Assembly: GCF_036894955.1 (NCBI RefSeq)
Contig: NZ_CP145905.1
Coordinates: 1,867,501 to 1,931,500 of the forward strand
Direction: 5' to 3'
Length of the DNA stretch: 64,000 nt
Source: Paenibacillus sp. KS-LC4
GTDB taxonomy: Bacteria > Bacillota > Bacilli > Paenibacillales > Paenibacillaceae
A program made the translations under genes and the position numbers. Positions within the stretch are counted from its first letter, which is position 1, and every line of letters begins with the position of its first letter. Positions 34,746 to 43,357 of the stretch are shown here, piece by piece. The notes beneath the pieces were generated by a model that ran no database searches, had not been told where the DNA came from, and saw only the letters and a program-made list of their open reading frames with translations.

Positions 34746-36320
34746 ATGAATAACACGAAGAAGCCATTTCGCTTGTCACTTGGAATGATGATTACTTGCT
34801 TGATGCTGGTGCTTGCAGGATGCAGCACGAATGCTGCCGGGGAGAGCAACACTTCTGCCGCAAATGCTACGGCACTACCAACGGAAAATGATAGCAAAAC
34901 TCTGACAATAGCGTACACATGGAACCCAGCAGGCGTTGATCCGCATGGCGATGACAGCTGGGACGTCATGCGCTCTGGCGCAGGGGAAACGCTTATTAAA
35001 TTGAATGAGCAGCTGCAGCCGGTTGCTTGGCTTGCGAAGGAGTGGAAGCAGGAGGATGCCAACACGTGGACACTCAAGCTGGAGCGCAATGTAACGTTTC
35101 ATGACGGCAAAAAGATGGATGCAGAAAGCGTGAAGGCTTCCCTGCTTCGTTCCACTCAAAATAGCCATTTGGCGAAGGATTTATTGCTGGTGAAGGATAT
35201 TGAAGTCGTTGCACCGGATGAGCTGAAAATAATAACAACACAGCCGAACTCAGCTATCATTTCCAGCTTGGCTGATCCAAGCACGATTATTCTTGATGTG
35301 GACAGCATGAAGAAAGCAGGCAGCTACCCGGCCATGACGGGAGCCTTCAAAATCAAGCAGTTTACGAAGGACGTATCGCTTGTTGTTGAGCGTTATGATG
35401 GTTATTGGGGACAAGCGGCGAAGCTTAAGGAAGTGACAATGAAGTTTGTGACCGATGGCAATACCCGACTGATGGCGCTGCAAGCTGGAGAAGTAGAGGT
35501 CGCTACGGACATTCCGATTGACAGCATTGAGCTGGTAGAGAAGGACAGCAAGCTGGAGGTGCTGTCTGCGCCATCGGTTCGTACACATATGGTATTATTT
35601 AATATGAATTCCGCTTTGTTTAAAGAAAAGGCAAACCGTGAGGTTGTAGACCAAGCCATTCCACGCGAGGCCATTATTGAATCGGTTATGCGCGGCTACG
35701 GCACGAAAGCGAAAAGTCCGTTCCCGGAAATTTTGCCATTTGGCAAAGTAGCGGAGCAAGCAGCAGGGGGAACGACAGAGCAATTGCTGAGCGCTGACGG
35801 CTGGCAGAAAAATGCTGCTGGCATGTGGGAGAAGGAAGGCAAGCCATTCGAGGCGACGCTCCTTACGTTCCCGCACCGCCCTGAGCTGTCCGTTATGGCA
35901 GAGATTATTCAGAATCAACTGCTTAATGAAGGCATTACCGTGAAAATTCGCAAGGTTGAAAATATTGATGCTGAGCTTGCGAAGTCCGATTGGGATCTTG
36001 CTATGTACAGCATGCTGACGGCACATACGGGCGATCCGCAATATTTCTTGAACATTTTCTATCAATCAGCCAGCGAATCGAATATAAGCCACTATGTATC
36101 GAAACCGCTTGAAACGGTTATTAACAAGCTGAACGAATCATCAGATACAGCTGCACGCAATGCGCTCGCGATAGAAGCTCAGGGCATTATTAATGAGGAT
36201 TTGCCGCAGTCGTTTATCGTACACCCTGACAATGTATTTGGCGTGAAAAAAGGGGTAAAGGGCTTTATTCCGCATCCGATCGAATATTATTATGTGACAG
36301 CCGATGTTGATATCACCTAA
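34746..36320 (+). CDS. ABC importer substrate-binding lipoprotein, nickel/peptide (SBP_bac_5) family
   Basis: 524 residues: lipoprotein signal with lipobox LAGC (Cys26), then an SBP_bac_5 fold. The start of the mature domain (TLTIAYTWNPAGVDPHGDD, MRSGAGETLIKLNE) looks more like NikA/metallophore-type binding proteins than oligopeptide OppA, and WTLKLERNVTFHDGKKMDAE is the family signature. As first gene after a cobalamin riboswitch, the likely cargo is cobalt, a cobalt chelate or a corrinoid precursor; that is inference from regulation, not from visible ligands. AAAGGGGAG precedes ATG 34746. Heads a five-gene operon ending at 39719. Confidence 0.9.
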   Translation: MNNTKKPFRLSLGMMITCLMLVLAGCSTNAAGESNTSAANATALPTENDSKTLTIAYTWNPAGVDPHGDDSWDVMRSGAGETLIKLNEQLQPVAWLAKEWKQEDANTWTLKLERNVTFHDGKKMDAESVKASLLRSTQNSHLAKDLLLVKDIEVVAPDELKIITTQPNSAIISSLADPSTIILDVDSMKKAGSYPAMTGAFKIKQFTKDVSLVVERYDGYWGQAAKLKEVTMKFVTDGNTRLMALQAGEVEVATDIPIDSIELVEKDSKLEVLSAPSVRTHMVLFNMNSALFKEKANREVVDQAIPREAIIESVMRGYGTKAKSPFPEILPFGKVAEQAAGGTTEQLLSADGWQKNAAGMWEKEGKPFEATLLTFPHRPELSVMAEIIQNQLLNEGITVKIRKVENIDAELAKSDWDLAMYSMLTAHTGDPQYFLNIFYQSASESNISHYVSKPLETVINKLNESSDTAARNALAIEAQGIINEDLPQSFIVHPDNVFGVKKGVKGFIPHPIEYYYVTADVDIT

Positions 36321-36339
36321 GTAAAGGGTGTACCTGAGT

Positions 36340-37269
36340 ATGCTTCGTTTTTGGCTCGAACGCGCCATGCAAATGCTGCTTGTCATTTTTTGCGTAGCGA
36401 CGCTGACCTTCATTTTAATGAGGGTGTCTCCGGGCGATCCGGCGAGAATTTTACTGACCACGCACAATATCCCGGCTTCTCAGGAGGCGATTGACGCACT
36501 GCGGGAGGAAATGGGACTGACAGACTCCTTATGGAGCCAATATATACGCTGGCTTGGCGATGTATTTACATGGCAGTGGGGGACGTCTTATATGTCCAAG
36601 GAGCCGGTTGCTGGCGAACTGCTTAAAAGGCTGCCCGCTACACTGGAGCTGGCCTCGGCTGGCGCATTTGTCATGCTGCTGGCAACCTGCCTCATCGGCC
36701 TCGTCACCGCCATTTTTTCAACAGGGCTGCTTGATCGGATGGGCCGATTAATGGCTCTGCTTGGCGCCTCGATCCCCTCCTTTTGGCTCGGTTTTTTATT
36801 GATTTATTTTTTCTCGGTCCGGCTCGGCTGGCTGCCTTCCATGGGACGCGGCAGTATTGCTCACCTCTTAATGCCGGCGGTTACGCTAGGGCTTGGACTT
36901 GGTGCGGTATATGCCCGGGTTTTGCGGACGAACATGCTTGAGATGAACAGTCAGAACTTCGTCAAGGCCTCGCGAGCGCGAGGCTTGTCCAAGGGAAGGA
37001 TTTTAATCTTCCAAGTGTTTAAGCATGCGTTTTTGCCGATTTTGTCGATGCTGGGGACAAGCTTTGCATTTATGCTGGGGGGGAATGTGATCGTCGAGAC
37101 GATCTTTTCTTGGCCCGGGTTAGGCAAATATATAATAGAAGCGATAACGGCGCGGGATTATCCGGTCATTCAAGGTTATGTGGTATTCACCTCCTTCTTG
37201 TTTGTCGCGATCCATTTGGCGGTAGAAGCTTTATATGTGCGCTTGGACCCGCGGCTGCGGGCAAGCTAG
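36340..37269 (+). CDS. ABC importer permease 1 (NikB/DppB-type)
   Basis: 309-residue inner-membrane permease with six predicted helices. N-terminal RAMQMLLVIFCVATLTFILM and RVSPGDPAR are typical of DppB/NikB; the EAA loop SRARGLSKGRILIFQVFKHA couples to the ATPases. Forms the channel with the next permease. In-frame GTG 36328 is possible, but ATG 36340 gives the canonical NikB-like start and has AAAGGG upstream. Confidence 0.92.
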   Translation: MLRFWLERAMQMLLVIFCVATLTFILMRVSPGDPARILLTTHNIPASQEAIDALREEMGLTDSLWSQYIRWLGDVFTWQWGTSYMSKEPVAGELLKRLPATLELASAGAFVMLLATCLIGLVTAIFSTGLLDRMGRLMALLGASIPSFWLGFLLIYFFSVRLGWLPSMGRGSIAHLLMPAVTLGLGLGAVYARVLRTNMLEMNSQNFVKASRARGLSKGRILIFQVFKHAFLPILSMLGTSFAFMLGGNVIVETIFSWPGLGKYIIEAITARDYPVIQGYVVFTSFLFVAIHLAVEALYVRLDPRLRAS

Positions 37270-37283
37270 GAGGAACCTTTTTT

Positions 37284-38111
37284 ATGCCGACCCTATTTCA
37301 GAAAAAGAATACAAGCCTGCTGCTTGGCATCGGCCTATTTGCAGTTATCGTCCTGCTGGGCTTGCTTGCCCCATGGCTCGCCCCTCACGACCCGCTACAG
37401 GTTCATTTATCCAATCGGCTTCTGTCGCCGAGCGGCGAATACCCCTTCGGCACCGATCATTTGGGACGCTGCATTTTATCTCGTATATTGTACGGCATTC
37501 GGACGACGGTTTCGATTGCTTTTGTTATTTTGGGCTTGAGCTTATGTATTAGCTTGCCGATTGGGCTGTTGACCGGCTATTTTGGCGGGAGAACCGATCA
37601 TTTTTTCATGCGGCTGATGGACGGTACGCTCGCGTTTCCCGATTTTGTGCTGACGATTGCGATTGTAGGCATTCTCGGACCCGGGTTCACGAATATGATT
37701 CTGGCGATTGTTATTGTGAGGTGGGCCAATTATGTCCGGCTTATCCGCGGGCTTGTGCTTAAGGTGAGCAAGGAGGATTATTTGATTACAGCCCGCATGT
37801 CCGGCAATTCGCATTTGCGAATTATGCGCCGTTATATTTTGCCGCAAATCGCAGCGCCAATTGCTGTATTTAGTACGCTGGACATAGGCAAAATCGTGCT
37901 GCTCATCGCCGGTTTATCGTTCCTCGGCTTAGGCGTGCAGCCGCCGACTCCTGAATGGGGCGTCATGCTGCATGATGCTACACGTTATTTTCAGCTTGCG
38001 CCGCATGTCATGATTTTTCCGGGGCTTGCGATCGTAAGCTTCGTATTGGCTTGCCAATTAATTGGCGACCGTTTTAAAGAGCGGCATGCTCACGTTCCGA
38101 AAGAGGTGTAA
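37284..38111 (+). CDS. ABC importer permease 2 (NikC/DppC-type)
   Basis: 275-residue partner permease. It begins with the DppC/NikC pattern of one helix (LLLGIGLFAVIVLLGLLAPW) then APHDPLQVHLSNRLLSPS and the FGTDHLGRC motif, and has the EAA loop ARMSGNSHLRIMRRYILPQ. ATG 37284 is preceded by TAGGAGGA that overlaps the stop of permease 1; the frame is open further upstream but without such a site. Confidence 0.92.
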   Translation: MPTLFQKKNTSLLLGIGLFAVIVLLGLLAPWLAPHDPLQVHLSNRLLSPSGEYPFGTDHLGRCILSRILYGIRTTVSIAFVILGLSLCISLPIGLLTGYFGGRTDHFFMRLMDGTLAFPDFVLTIAIVGILGPGFTNMILAIVIVRWANYVRLIRGLVLKVSKEDYLITARMSGNSHLRIMRRYILPQIAAPIAVFSTLDIGKIVLLIAGLSFLGLGVQPPTPEWGVMLHDATRYFQLAPHVMIFPGLAIVSFVLACQLIGDRFKERHAHVPKEV

Positions 38112-38112
38112 G

Positions 38113-38889
38113 ATGGCGGAGAATCGTACCGACATAATGGACAGCGCAGGCTTTAACGATACCCCGCTGCTCCGCGTTCAAAATATGGAAATTTCCCGGC
38201 AGCAGGCTGGAAAATGGTGCCCTATCGTGAAGCATTTTTCCTTGGAGCTTCATGCTGGTGAAATGGCTGCGCTTGTAGGACCAAGCGGCTGTGGCAAAAG
38301 CATGACGGCCCATGCGCTTGTAGGGCTGCTGGAAACCGAACTGCGCCTGACAGGCGGGCAAATTTTGTACGGGGGAGAGGATATTTCCCGTTATGATGAG
38401 CGGCGCTTGCAGCAGCTTCGCCGAGAGGAGATCGCCTTGCTCATTCAGCATTCGCTTAGCGGACTTGATCCGATCCGCACGGTACGGAGGCAGATGGTCG
38501 AGACGCTGAGGCTGAAGGCGAGGCACTCGCGTAAAGAAATGGAATCGTATTTATATATGCTGCTGGAGCGTATGGGCTTTGCGGAGCCGAAGCTGATATT
38601 GGACGCATACCCTTTTGAGCTAAGCGGAGGCATGCGCCAAAGGGTGCTGCTTGCGATGATGCTGAGCACGGAGCCGAAGCTGTTGATTGCCGATGAGCCG
38701 ACGACGGCGCTGGATGCGCTCAATCGCGACCGGGTATTAGCTTTGCTAAAGCAGCTGCAAGCGGATTTTGGCCTGACGGTGCTGCTCATTTCGCATGACG
38801 AGCAAAGCGTCCACAAATTTGCGGATCGCGTCATTACGATGCAGTCCGGAGGGATAACCTCAGCCCAAGCGGGGGGAAGCGCCCTATGA
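38113..38889 (+). CDS. ABC importer ATPase 1 (NikD/DppD-type)
   Basis: 258-residue cytoplasmic ATPase: Walker A GPSGCGKS (56-63), Q-loop ALLIQHSLSG, signature LSGGMRQRV, Walker B LLIADEPTTALD, H-loop ISHDE. It lacks the extended C-terminal oligopeptide domain with Fe-S cysteines found in many Dpp/Opp ATPases, consistent with a Nik-type protein. One base after permease 2 stop; 4-bp overlap with ATPase 2. Confidence 0.93.
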   Translation: MAENRTDIMDSAGFNDTPLLRVQNMEISRQQAGKWCPIVKHFSLELHAGEMAALVGPSGCGKSMTAHALVGLLETELRLTGGQILYGGEDISRYDERRLQQLRREEIALLIQHSLSGLDPIRTVRRQMVETLRLKARHSRKEMESYLYMLLERMGFAEPKLILDAYPFELSGGMRQRVLLAMMLSTEPKLLIADEPTTALDALNRDRVLALLKQLQADFGLTVLLISHDEQSVHKFADRVITMQSGGITSAQAGGSAL

Positions 38890-39719
38890 TTGTGCTGGAA
38901 TTGCGTCAAGTGGCCAAGTTCTACCCGCTGCGGCTGCTGAGAAGGCGAGGCGGGCTCAAGGCGAGGGACGGCAAGGCGTCCGTTCAAGCTGTGAAGCAGG
39001 TAAATCTTGCGCTGCACCTTGGTGAAACGCTTGGGCTTGTTGGAGAAAGCGGCAGCGGAAAAAGCACATTGGCCAGACTCATTATGAAGCTTGAAACGCT
39101 GAGCTCTGGACAGATTTTGCTTGGCGGTCAGTCCATTCATGAACCTCATATGAAGGAGCTGCACCTATACAAAAGGGTACAGCTTGTGTTGCAAGATTCC
39201 GCAACCTCACTGCATCCCCGAATGCTCGTGAAGGAAGTGCTTGCGGAGCCGATGCGAAATTTTGACGCGCTGCGTCCGCTGGAAATTCGGGAGGCCAGCG
39301 TGCAGCTTATACGAGCCGTTGGCTTGGACGAAAGCTTCTTGGAGAAGCTGCCGCATCAGCTAAGCGGCGGGCAGAAGCAGCGTGTATGCATCGCAAGAGC
39401 GCTGGCTGTGCGGCCGGCTTTGATCATTTTCGACGAGTCGTTAGCCAGTCTCGATCCTTTATCACAGGCATCTATTGTGGCGATGCTCCAGCAAATTCAG
39501 CGAGGGCAAGAGCTATCCTACTTATTCATTACGCATGATCTGGAGCTTGCCCGTCGGCTGTGCGACCGAGTTGCCGTCATGTATCAGGGCGAAATCGTAG
39601 AAACGTTTAGCCAGTGGGAGGAAGGGGCGCTCAAGCATCCGTATACCCAAGCTTTATTTGCGACGCATGCTGAAGCTGTAAATGTGGGAGCTGCTGCATA
39701 CGCGGAAAACGCTGAGTAG
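38886..39719 (+). CDS. ABC importer ATPase 2 (NikE/DppF-type)
   Basis: 277-residue ATPase: N-terminal KFYPLRLLRRRGG and the QAVKQVNLALHLGETLGLVG lead into Walker A GESGSGKS (53-60), signature LSGGQKQRV, Walker B LIIFDESLASLD, H-loop ITHDL. Hydrolyses ATP as heterodimer with the preceding ATPase. The C-terminus HPYTQALFATHAE is typical of NikE/DppF. Last gene of the importer operon. Confidence 0.93.
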   Translation: MIVLELRQVAKFYPLRLLRRRGGLKARDGKASVQAVKQVNLALHLGETLGLVGESGSGKSTLARLIMKLETLSSGQILLGGQSIHEPHMKELHLYKRVQLVLQDSATSLHPRMLVKEVLAEPMRNFDALRPLEIREASVQLIRAVGLDESFLEKLPHQLSGGQKQRVCIARALAVRPALIIFDESLASLDPLSQASIVAMLQQIQRGQELSYLFITHDLELARRLCDRVAVMYQGEIVETFSQWEEGALKHPYTQALFATHAEAVNVGAAAYAENAE

Positions 39720-39834
39720 AAGGTTATCATTAGAACGAATAAAAGCTAGATCGCCCGCTGCGATTCTCTTACGCGCATAATATTGGAAGCTCAGTGGAAC
39801 CCTATGCAATAAAAGAGCACAAAGGGGTTCAATC

Positions 39835-40545
39835 ATGATGCTAATGAGCTTATGGAAGCAGCTAAAAAGAAAGCTTCGCCGCCGTCCGCTATGGACGCTA
39901 GGCAGTATTGCCTTGCTCGCCTTAACGCTAGCGGGCGCTGTCTGGCAGCCTGGGAAAGCGGCTGCGGCCGTCCGCTTGACTAGCGCCGTCACCCATTTTG
40001 CCGATTCAGCGTCTGCCGCTAATGTCGTAGGTGCAGCTTTTCGTTCAGGAGCCGTCACCCGCCCCTCTGCCGACTTGCTGCGCGAGCTGCGAGAGCAGCA
40101 GGAGCCAGTAAGCGTCATGCTGCGGCGCTACTATTTATGCGGGCAGGAGAGCAGGCCGCTTGGGCGCATGACCTCGCTCCAGCTCATCCGGCTGCTGGAG
40201 GCAAATAGCAGCTGGCACGCCACCTTCGATAAAACGAACAATCGGGTGCTGGTGGAGCAGACGGTGGATGAGTTTTCGAAGCATTGCCAGAATGAAGCGT
40301 ATATGGGCGTGGATAAACAGGGGAATTTGTCGCTGTTTGAAGGGGAGCCCCAGCAGGAAAAGGTGCTGCGAACTTTTTTTCAACTGGATATTCGGTATTT
40401 GGAAAGCAGCTTGCCTCACGATAAAGTAGAACAGCTGTCGCATGGGATTAAAATTAATGACATGGATGAATTTAATAGCGTTCTGTCTACCTTTAGCGAT
40501 TATGAGCTCGGACATGGCAAAGCCACTAAACGATCCGCTTATTAA
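39835..40545 (+). CDS. bofC: BofC-like intercompartmental signalling protein
   Basis: 236 residues with an N-terminal membrane helix or signal (LWTLGSIALLALTLAGAVW) and a C-terminal BofC domain: SVMLRRYYLCGQE, the SSWHATFDKTNN strand, YMGVDKQGNLSLFEGEP and FFQLDIRYLES match the known protein's motifs. In B. subtilis BofC is exported across the forespore membrane and inhibits SpoIVB, thereby restraining sigma-K activation through SpoIVFA/FB, both of which are encoded at 16-18 kb here. Gene order bofC-ruvC/A/B is conserved. Longer than the 170-residue B. subtilis form by an N-terminal low-complexity segment. Confidence 0.88.
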   Translation: MMLMSLWKQLKRKLRRRPLWTLGSIALLALTLAGAVWQPGKAAAAVRLTSAVTHFADSASAANVVGAAFRSGAVTRPSADLLRELREQQEPVSVMLRRYYLCGQESRPLGRMTSLQLIRLLEANSSWHATFDKTNNRVLVEQTVDEFSKHCQNEAYMGVDKQGNLSLFEGEPQQEKVLRTFFQLDIRYLESSLPHDKVEQLSHGIKINDMDEFNSVLSTFSDYELGHGKATKRSAY

Positions 40546-40563
40546 ATGAAAATAGCAGCCCAA

Positions 40564-40592
40564 AGGACGTTCTTATAGAGGACGTCCTCTTC
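40564..40592 (+). terminator. Weak candidate terminator after bofC
   Basis: AGGACGT (40564-40570) / ACGTCCT (40582-40588) then CTTCTTGTTG; poor T tract. Confidence 0.4.
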
Positions 40593-40723
40593 TTGTTGTA
40601 TAATGAATGGTGGTGCAATGAAAAGCGACTGCTCCTAAGCAGTTTCCTCAAACGCATGTTCTCATCCTTTCTGTCTTTTGGTATAATAGGAGAAATACAC
40701 GGCAGGAATAAGGAGTTGGCGGT

Positions 40724-41227
40724 TTGCGCGTTCTTGGCATAGACCCCGGTATTGCGATAGCGGGTTTTGGTTTCGTTGATAAAGTGGGTCATAAGCTTAA
40801 GCCCGTTCAGTATGGCTGTATTCAGACGGAGGCGCATACGCCGCCCGAGGAGCGGCTCATTCAAATTTATGATTCGGCAGTTGCTCTTATGGATAAGTAC
40901 AAGCCCGATTCGGTTGCAGTGGAGAAGCTGTTCTTTAATCGGAACGTATCAACGGCGTTTGCGGTTGGGCAGGCGCGCGGGGTTATTATTTTGGCGGCGG
41001 CGCAGCGCGGGCTTCCGGTTGCGGAATATACGCCGCTGCAAGTTAAGCAGGCCGTTGTAGGCTATGGCAAGGCGGAGAAGCGCCAAGTGCAGGAAATGGT
41101 CAAGATGTTCCTAAATTTATCGGCCATTCCGAAGCCTGATGATGTAGCAGATGCGTTGGCAGTAGCTATTTGCCATGCCCATTCGGCGGTTTTAGTTCAA
41201 AAATTAAATGAGGCGGGACGATCATGA
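40724..41227 (+). CDS. ruvC: Holliday-junction resolvase RuvC
   Basis: 167-residue RNase H-fold endonuclease resolving Holliday junctions. Catalytic acidic residues: D7 in LGIDPG, the Glu in [11 protein letters not shown], and the C-terminal [12 protein letters not shown]. Start is TTG 40724 with AAGGAG (40710-40715) eight bases upstream, and MRVLGIDPG is canonical. B. subtilis uses RecU and lacks RuvC; having ruvC before ruvAB is typical for Paenibacillus. TATAAT at 40682-40687 may be its -10. Overlaps ruvA by 4 bp. Confidence 0.96.
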   Translation: MRVLGIDPGIAIAGFGFVDKVGHKLKPVQYGCIQTEAHTPPEERLIQIYDSAVALMDKYKPDSVAVEKLFFNRNVSTAFAVGQARGVIILAAAQRGLPVAEYTPLQVKQAVVGYGKAEKRQVQEMVKMFLNLSAIPKPDDVADALAVAICHAHSAVLVQKLNEAGRS

Positions 41228-41862
41228 TTGATTTTTTACGAGGAATAGTGTCCCATATTGAGCTGGAGTATGTGGTGCTGGATGTACGAGATGTCGGTTA
41301 CCGGGTGTTTACGCCGAATCCGTACGCGTTAGCGAAGAAAGAAGAAGCCGTCACCCTTTATATTCATCATTCCGTCCGTGAGGATGCGATTTTGCTGTAT
41401 GGGTTTGCAACGCGTGAGGAACAGACGCTGTTTCGCAAGCTGCTGGAAGTATCGGGCATTGGTCCCCGCGTAGCGCTGGGCATACTCGCAGGAGGCAAGC
41501 CGGAAACGGTTATTGCTGCCATCCAGCAGGAGAATATTACGTTTCTTACGAAGCTGCCCGGAATTGGCAAGAAGACGGCGCAGCGGATGATTTTGGATTT
41601 GAAGGACAAGCTTGCGGGCATCGCAAGCGATGCGGCGGTGCTGTCGGCGGCGGGCGCTTATCTGGAGCCCGATTTATTTCAAGGCGGCAGCGGCCAGGGA
41701 GCGGGAACCGCATGGGAAGAAGCGCGTGAGGCGCTCGCAGCGCTCGGTTATACAGCTGCGGAGCTTGATCGGGCATGGCATGGCTTGCAGCAGACGGTTG
41801 TTCCAGAGGAAACGGTCGATTCCCTCATGAAGCGCGCTTTGCAGCAACTGTTTAAAGGTTGA
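41224..41862 (+). CDS. ruvA: Holliday-junction branch migration protein RuvA
   Basis: 212-residue protein that binds four-way junctions as a tetramer and loads RuvB. OB domain (1-65, [20 protein letters not shown]), two helix-hairpin-helix motifs ([13 protein letters not shown] and [19 protein letters not shown]), flexible linker and C-terminal RuvB-binding domain ([20 protein letters not shown]). Confidence 0.97.
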   Translation: MIDFLRGIVSHIELEYVVLDVRDVGYRVFTPNPYALAKKEEAVTLYIHHSVREDAILLYGFATREEQTLFRKLLEVSGIGPRVALGILAGGKPETVIAAIQQENITFLTKLPGIGKKTAQRMILDLKDKLAGIASDAAVLSAAGAYLEPDLFQGGSGQGAGTAWEEAREALAALGYTAAELDRAWHGLQQTVVPEETVDSLMKRALQQLFKG

Positions 41863-41882
41863 CGAAAAGGAGCTGAGCACGG

Positions 41883-42887
41883 ATGGACGAAAGAATTATT
41901 TCCGCCAACCTTATGATGGATGATCAGGCGGTGGAGCTAAGTCTGCGTCCTCGTTATTTGGCTGAATATATCGGTCAATCGAAGGCGAAGGAAAATTTGA
42001 AGGTATACATAGACGCGGCAAAGCTTCGCAAGGAAGCGCTCGATCATGTATTGCTTTACGGGCCGCCCGGACTTGGGAAAACAACGCTGTCGAACATTAT
42101 CGCCAATGAGCTTGGCGTAAACCTGCGCACGACATCGGGACCAGCCATTGAGCGTCCAGGAGACCTTGCTGCCCTGCTGACGAATTTGCAGGAGGGCGAC
42201 GTGCTGTTTATTGATGAAATTCATCGACTGCACCGTACAGTGGAGGAAGTGCTTTACCCGGCAATGGAGGATTACGCGCTCGATATTATGATTGGCAAAG
42301 GTCCAAGCGCAAGATCCGTACGGCTTGATTTGCCGCCATTTACGCTGATTGGCGCAACGACTAGGGCGGGACTGCTTTCCGCTCCGCTGCGGGATCGCTT
42401 CGGCGTCATTAGCCGGCTGGAATTTTATACGGTCGATGAGCTTGCTTATATTATTTCGCGCTCGGCGGAAATTTTTAATATTTCCATCGTAGGCGAAGCC
42501 TCGCGGGAAATTGCGCTGCGCTCCCGTGGCACACCGCGGATTGCCAACCGCCTGCTTAAGCGGGTCAGGGATTTTGCCCAAGTTCGCGGCGATGGCATTA
42601 TAACAGATGAAATAGCAAGCTCAGCGCTGGAGCTGTTGCAGGTTGATCCGATGGGTCTGGACAGCATCGACCATAAAATGCTGCAAGCCATGATGACGAC
42701 ATTTGCCGGGCGCCCGGTAGGCCTCGATACAATCGCGGCTACCATTGGCGAGGAAAGCCAGACGATAGAAGATGTGTATGAGCCTTATTTAATGCAGATC
42801 GGCTTCCTTCAGCGCACGCCTCGCGGACGGATGGCGACCGAGCAGGCTTATCGCCATATAGGCATCCCTTATCCGGAGAGAAATTAG
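41883..42887 (+). CDS. ruvB: Holliday-junction branch migration helicase RuvB
   Basis: 334-residue AAA+ motor. Walker [10 protein letters not shown] (60-68), Walker B FIDEIHRL, sensor 1 GATTRAG, arginine-finger region LRDRFG, and a C-terminal winged helix ([16 protein letters not shown]). Completes ruvCAB. Confidence 0.98.
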   Translation: MDERIISANLMMDDQAVELSLRPRYLAEYIGQSKAKENLKVYIDAAKLRKEALDHVLLYGPPGLGKTTLSNIIANELGVNLRTTSGPAIERPGDLAALLTNLQEGDVLFIDEIHRLHRTVEEVLYPAMEDYALDIMIGKGPSARSVRLDLPPFTLIGATTRAGLLSAPLRDRFGVISRLEFYTVDELAYIISRSAEIFNISIVGEASREIALRSRGTPRIANRLLKRVRDFAQVRGDGIITDEIASSALELLQVDPMGLDSIDHKMLQAMMTTFAGRPVGLDTIAATIGEESQTIEDVYEPYLMQIGFLQRTPRGRMATEQAYRHIGIPYPERN

Positions 42888-42888
42888 A

Positions 42889-43356
42889 ATGGCTAGTCCA
42901 AGGCAGCGGTCAGCAGAAAAGCTGTTTGTCGTCTATGATGGCGAGTGCAATTTCTGCATTGCGACGGTTGCAAGGCTCAAGGAGCTGCCGTCGCGGGCCG
43001 ATTTGCAATTTGTGCAAATACAGCAGTTGGAGCAGCAAGGGATGCTGGGCGTCCCTGGTATTCAGCAGGTGAGTGAGCAGCAGCTTTATGAGAAAATGCA
43101 TGTTGCAGACAGCAATGGTGTGCTATATGCCGGAGCAGAAGGCGTTGTGCGCGTGCTGCGCACGGTTAAAGGCCTGAGTGTGCTTTCTCTGCTTTACCAG
43201 TTGCCAGGCATGAGCCGCATAGCGGATGCCATTTATCGTATCATTGCGAGTCGGCGTTATGAATGGTTTGGCAGAACGGAGCAAAGCTGCTCGGTGAACG
43301 GCTGCGAGTGGAAGCCTCCAAGGCAGAACAATAATCACCCAGAAGGGGGAAGGTGA
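42889..43356 (+). CDS. DCC-family (DUF393) thiol-oxidoreductase-like protein
   Basis: 155 residues with the family-defining motif YDGECNFC (D-x-x-C-x-x-C at about 17-24) and a second conserved region FVQIQQLEQQG; thioredoxin-like fold expected. Biochemical role of the family is not established. It begins 1 base after the ruvB stop and ends 1 base before the SpoIID-domain gene, so it is cotranscribed with both. A C-terminal segment adds Cys residues in EQSCSVNGCEW. Confidence 0.87.
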   Translation: MASPRQRSAEKLFVVYDGECNFCIATVARLKELPSRADLQFVQIQQLEQQGMLGVPGIQQVSEQQLYEKMHVADSNGVLYAGAEGVVRVLRTVKGLSVLSLLYQLPGMSRIADAIYRIIASRRYEWFGRTEQSCSVNGCEWKPPRQNNNHPEGGR

Positions 43357-43357
43357 G

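Noticed and set aside
40682-40687. TATAAT as ruvC promoter
   Set aside because: The -35 region at proper spacing (TTCTCA) is poor, so it is mentioned in the ruvC entry but not listed as a promoter.
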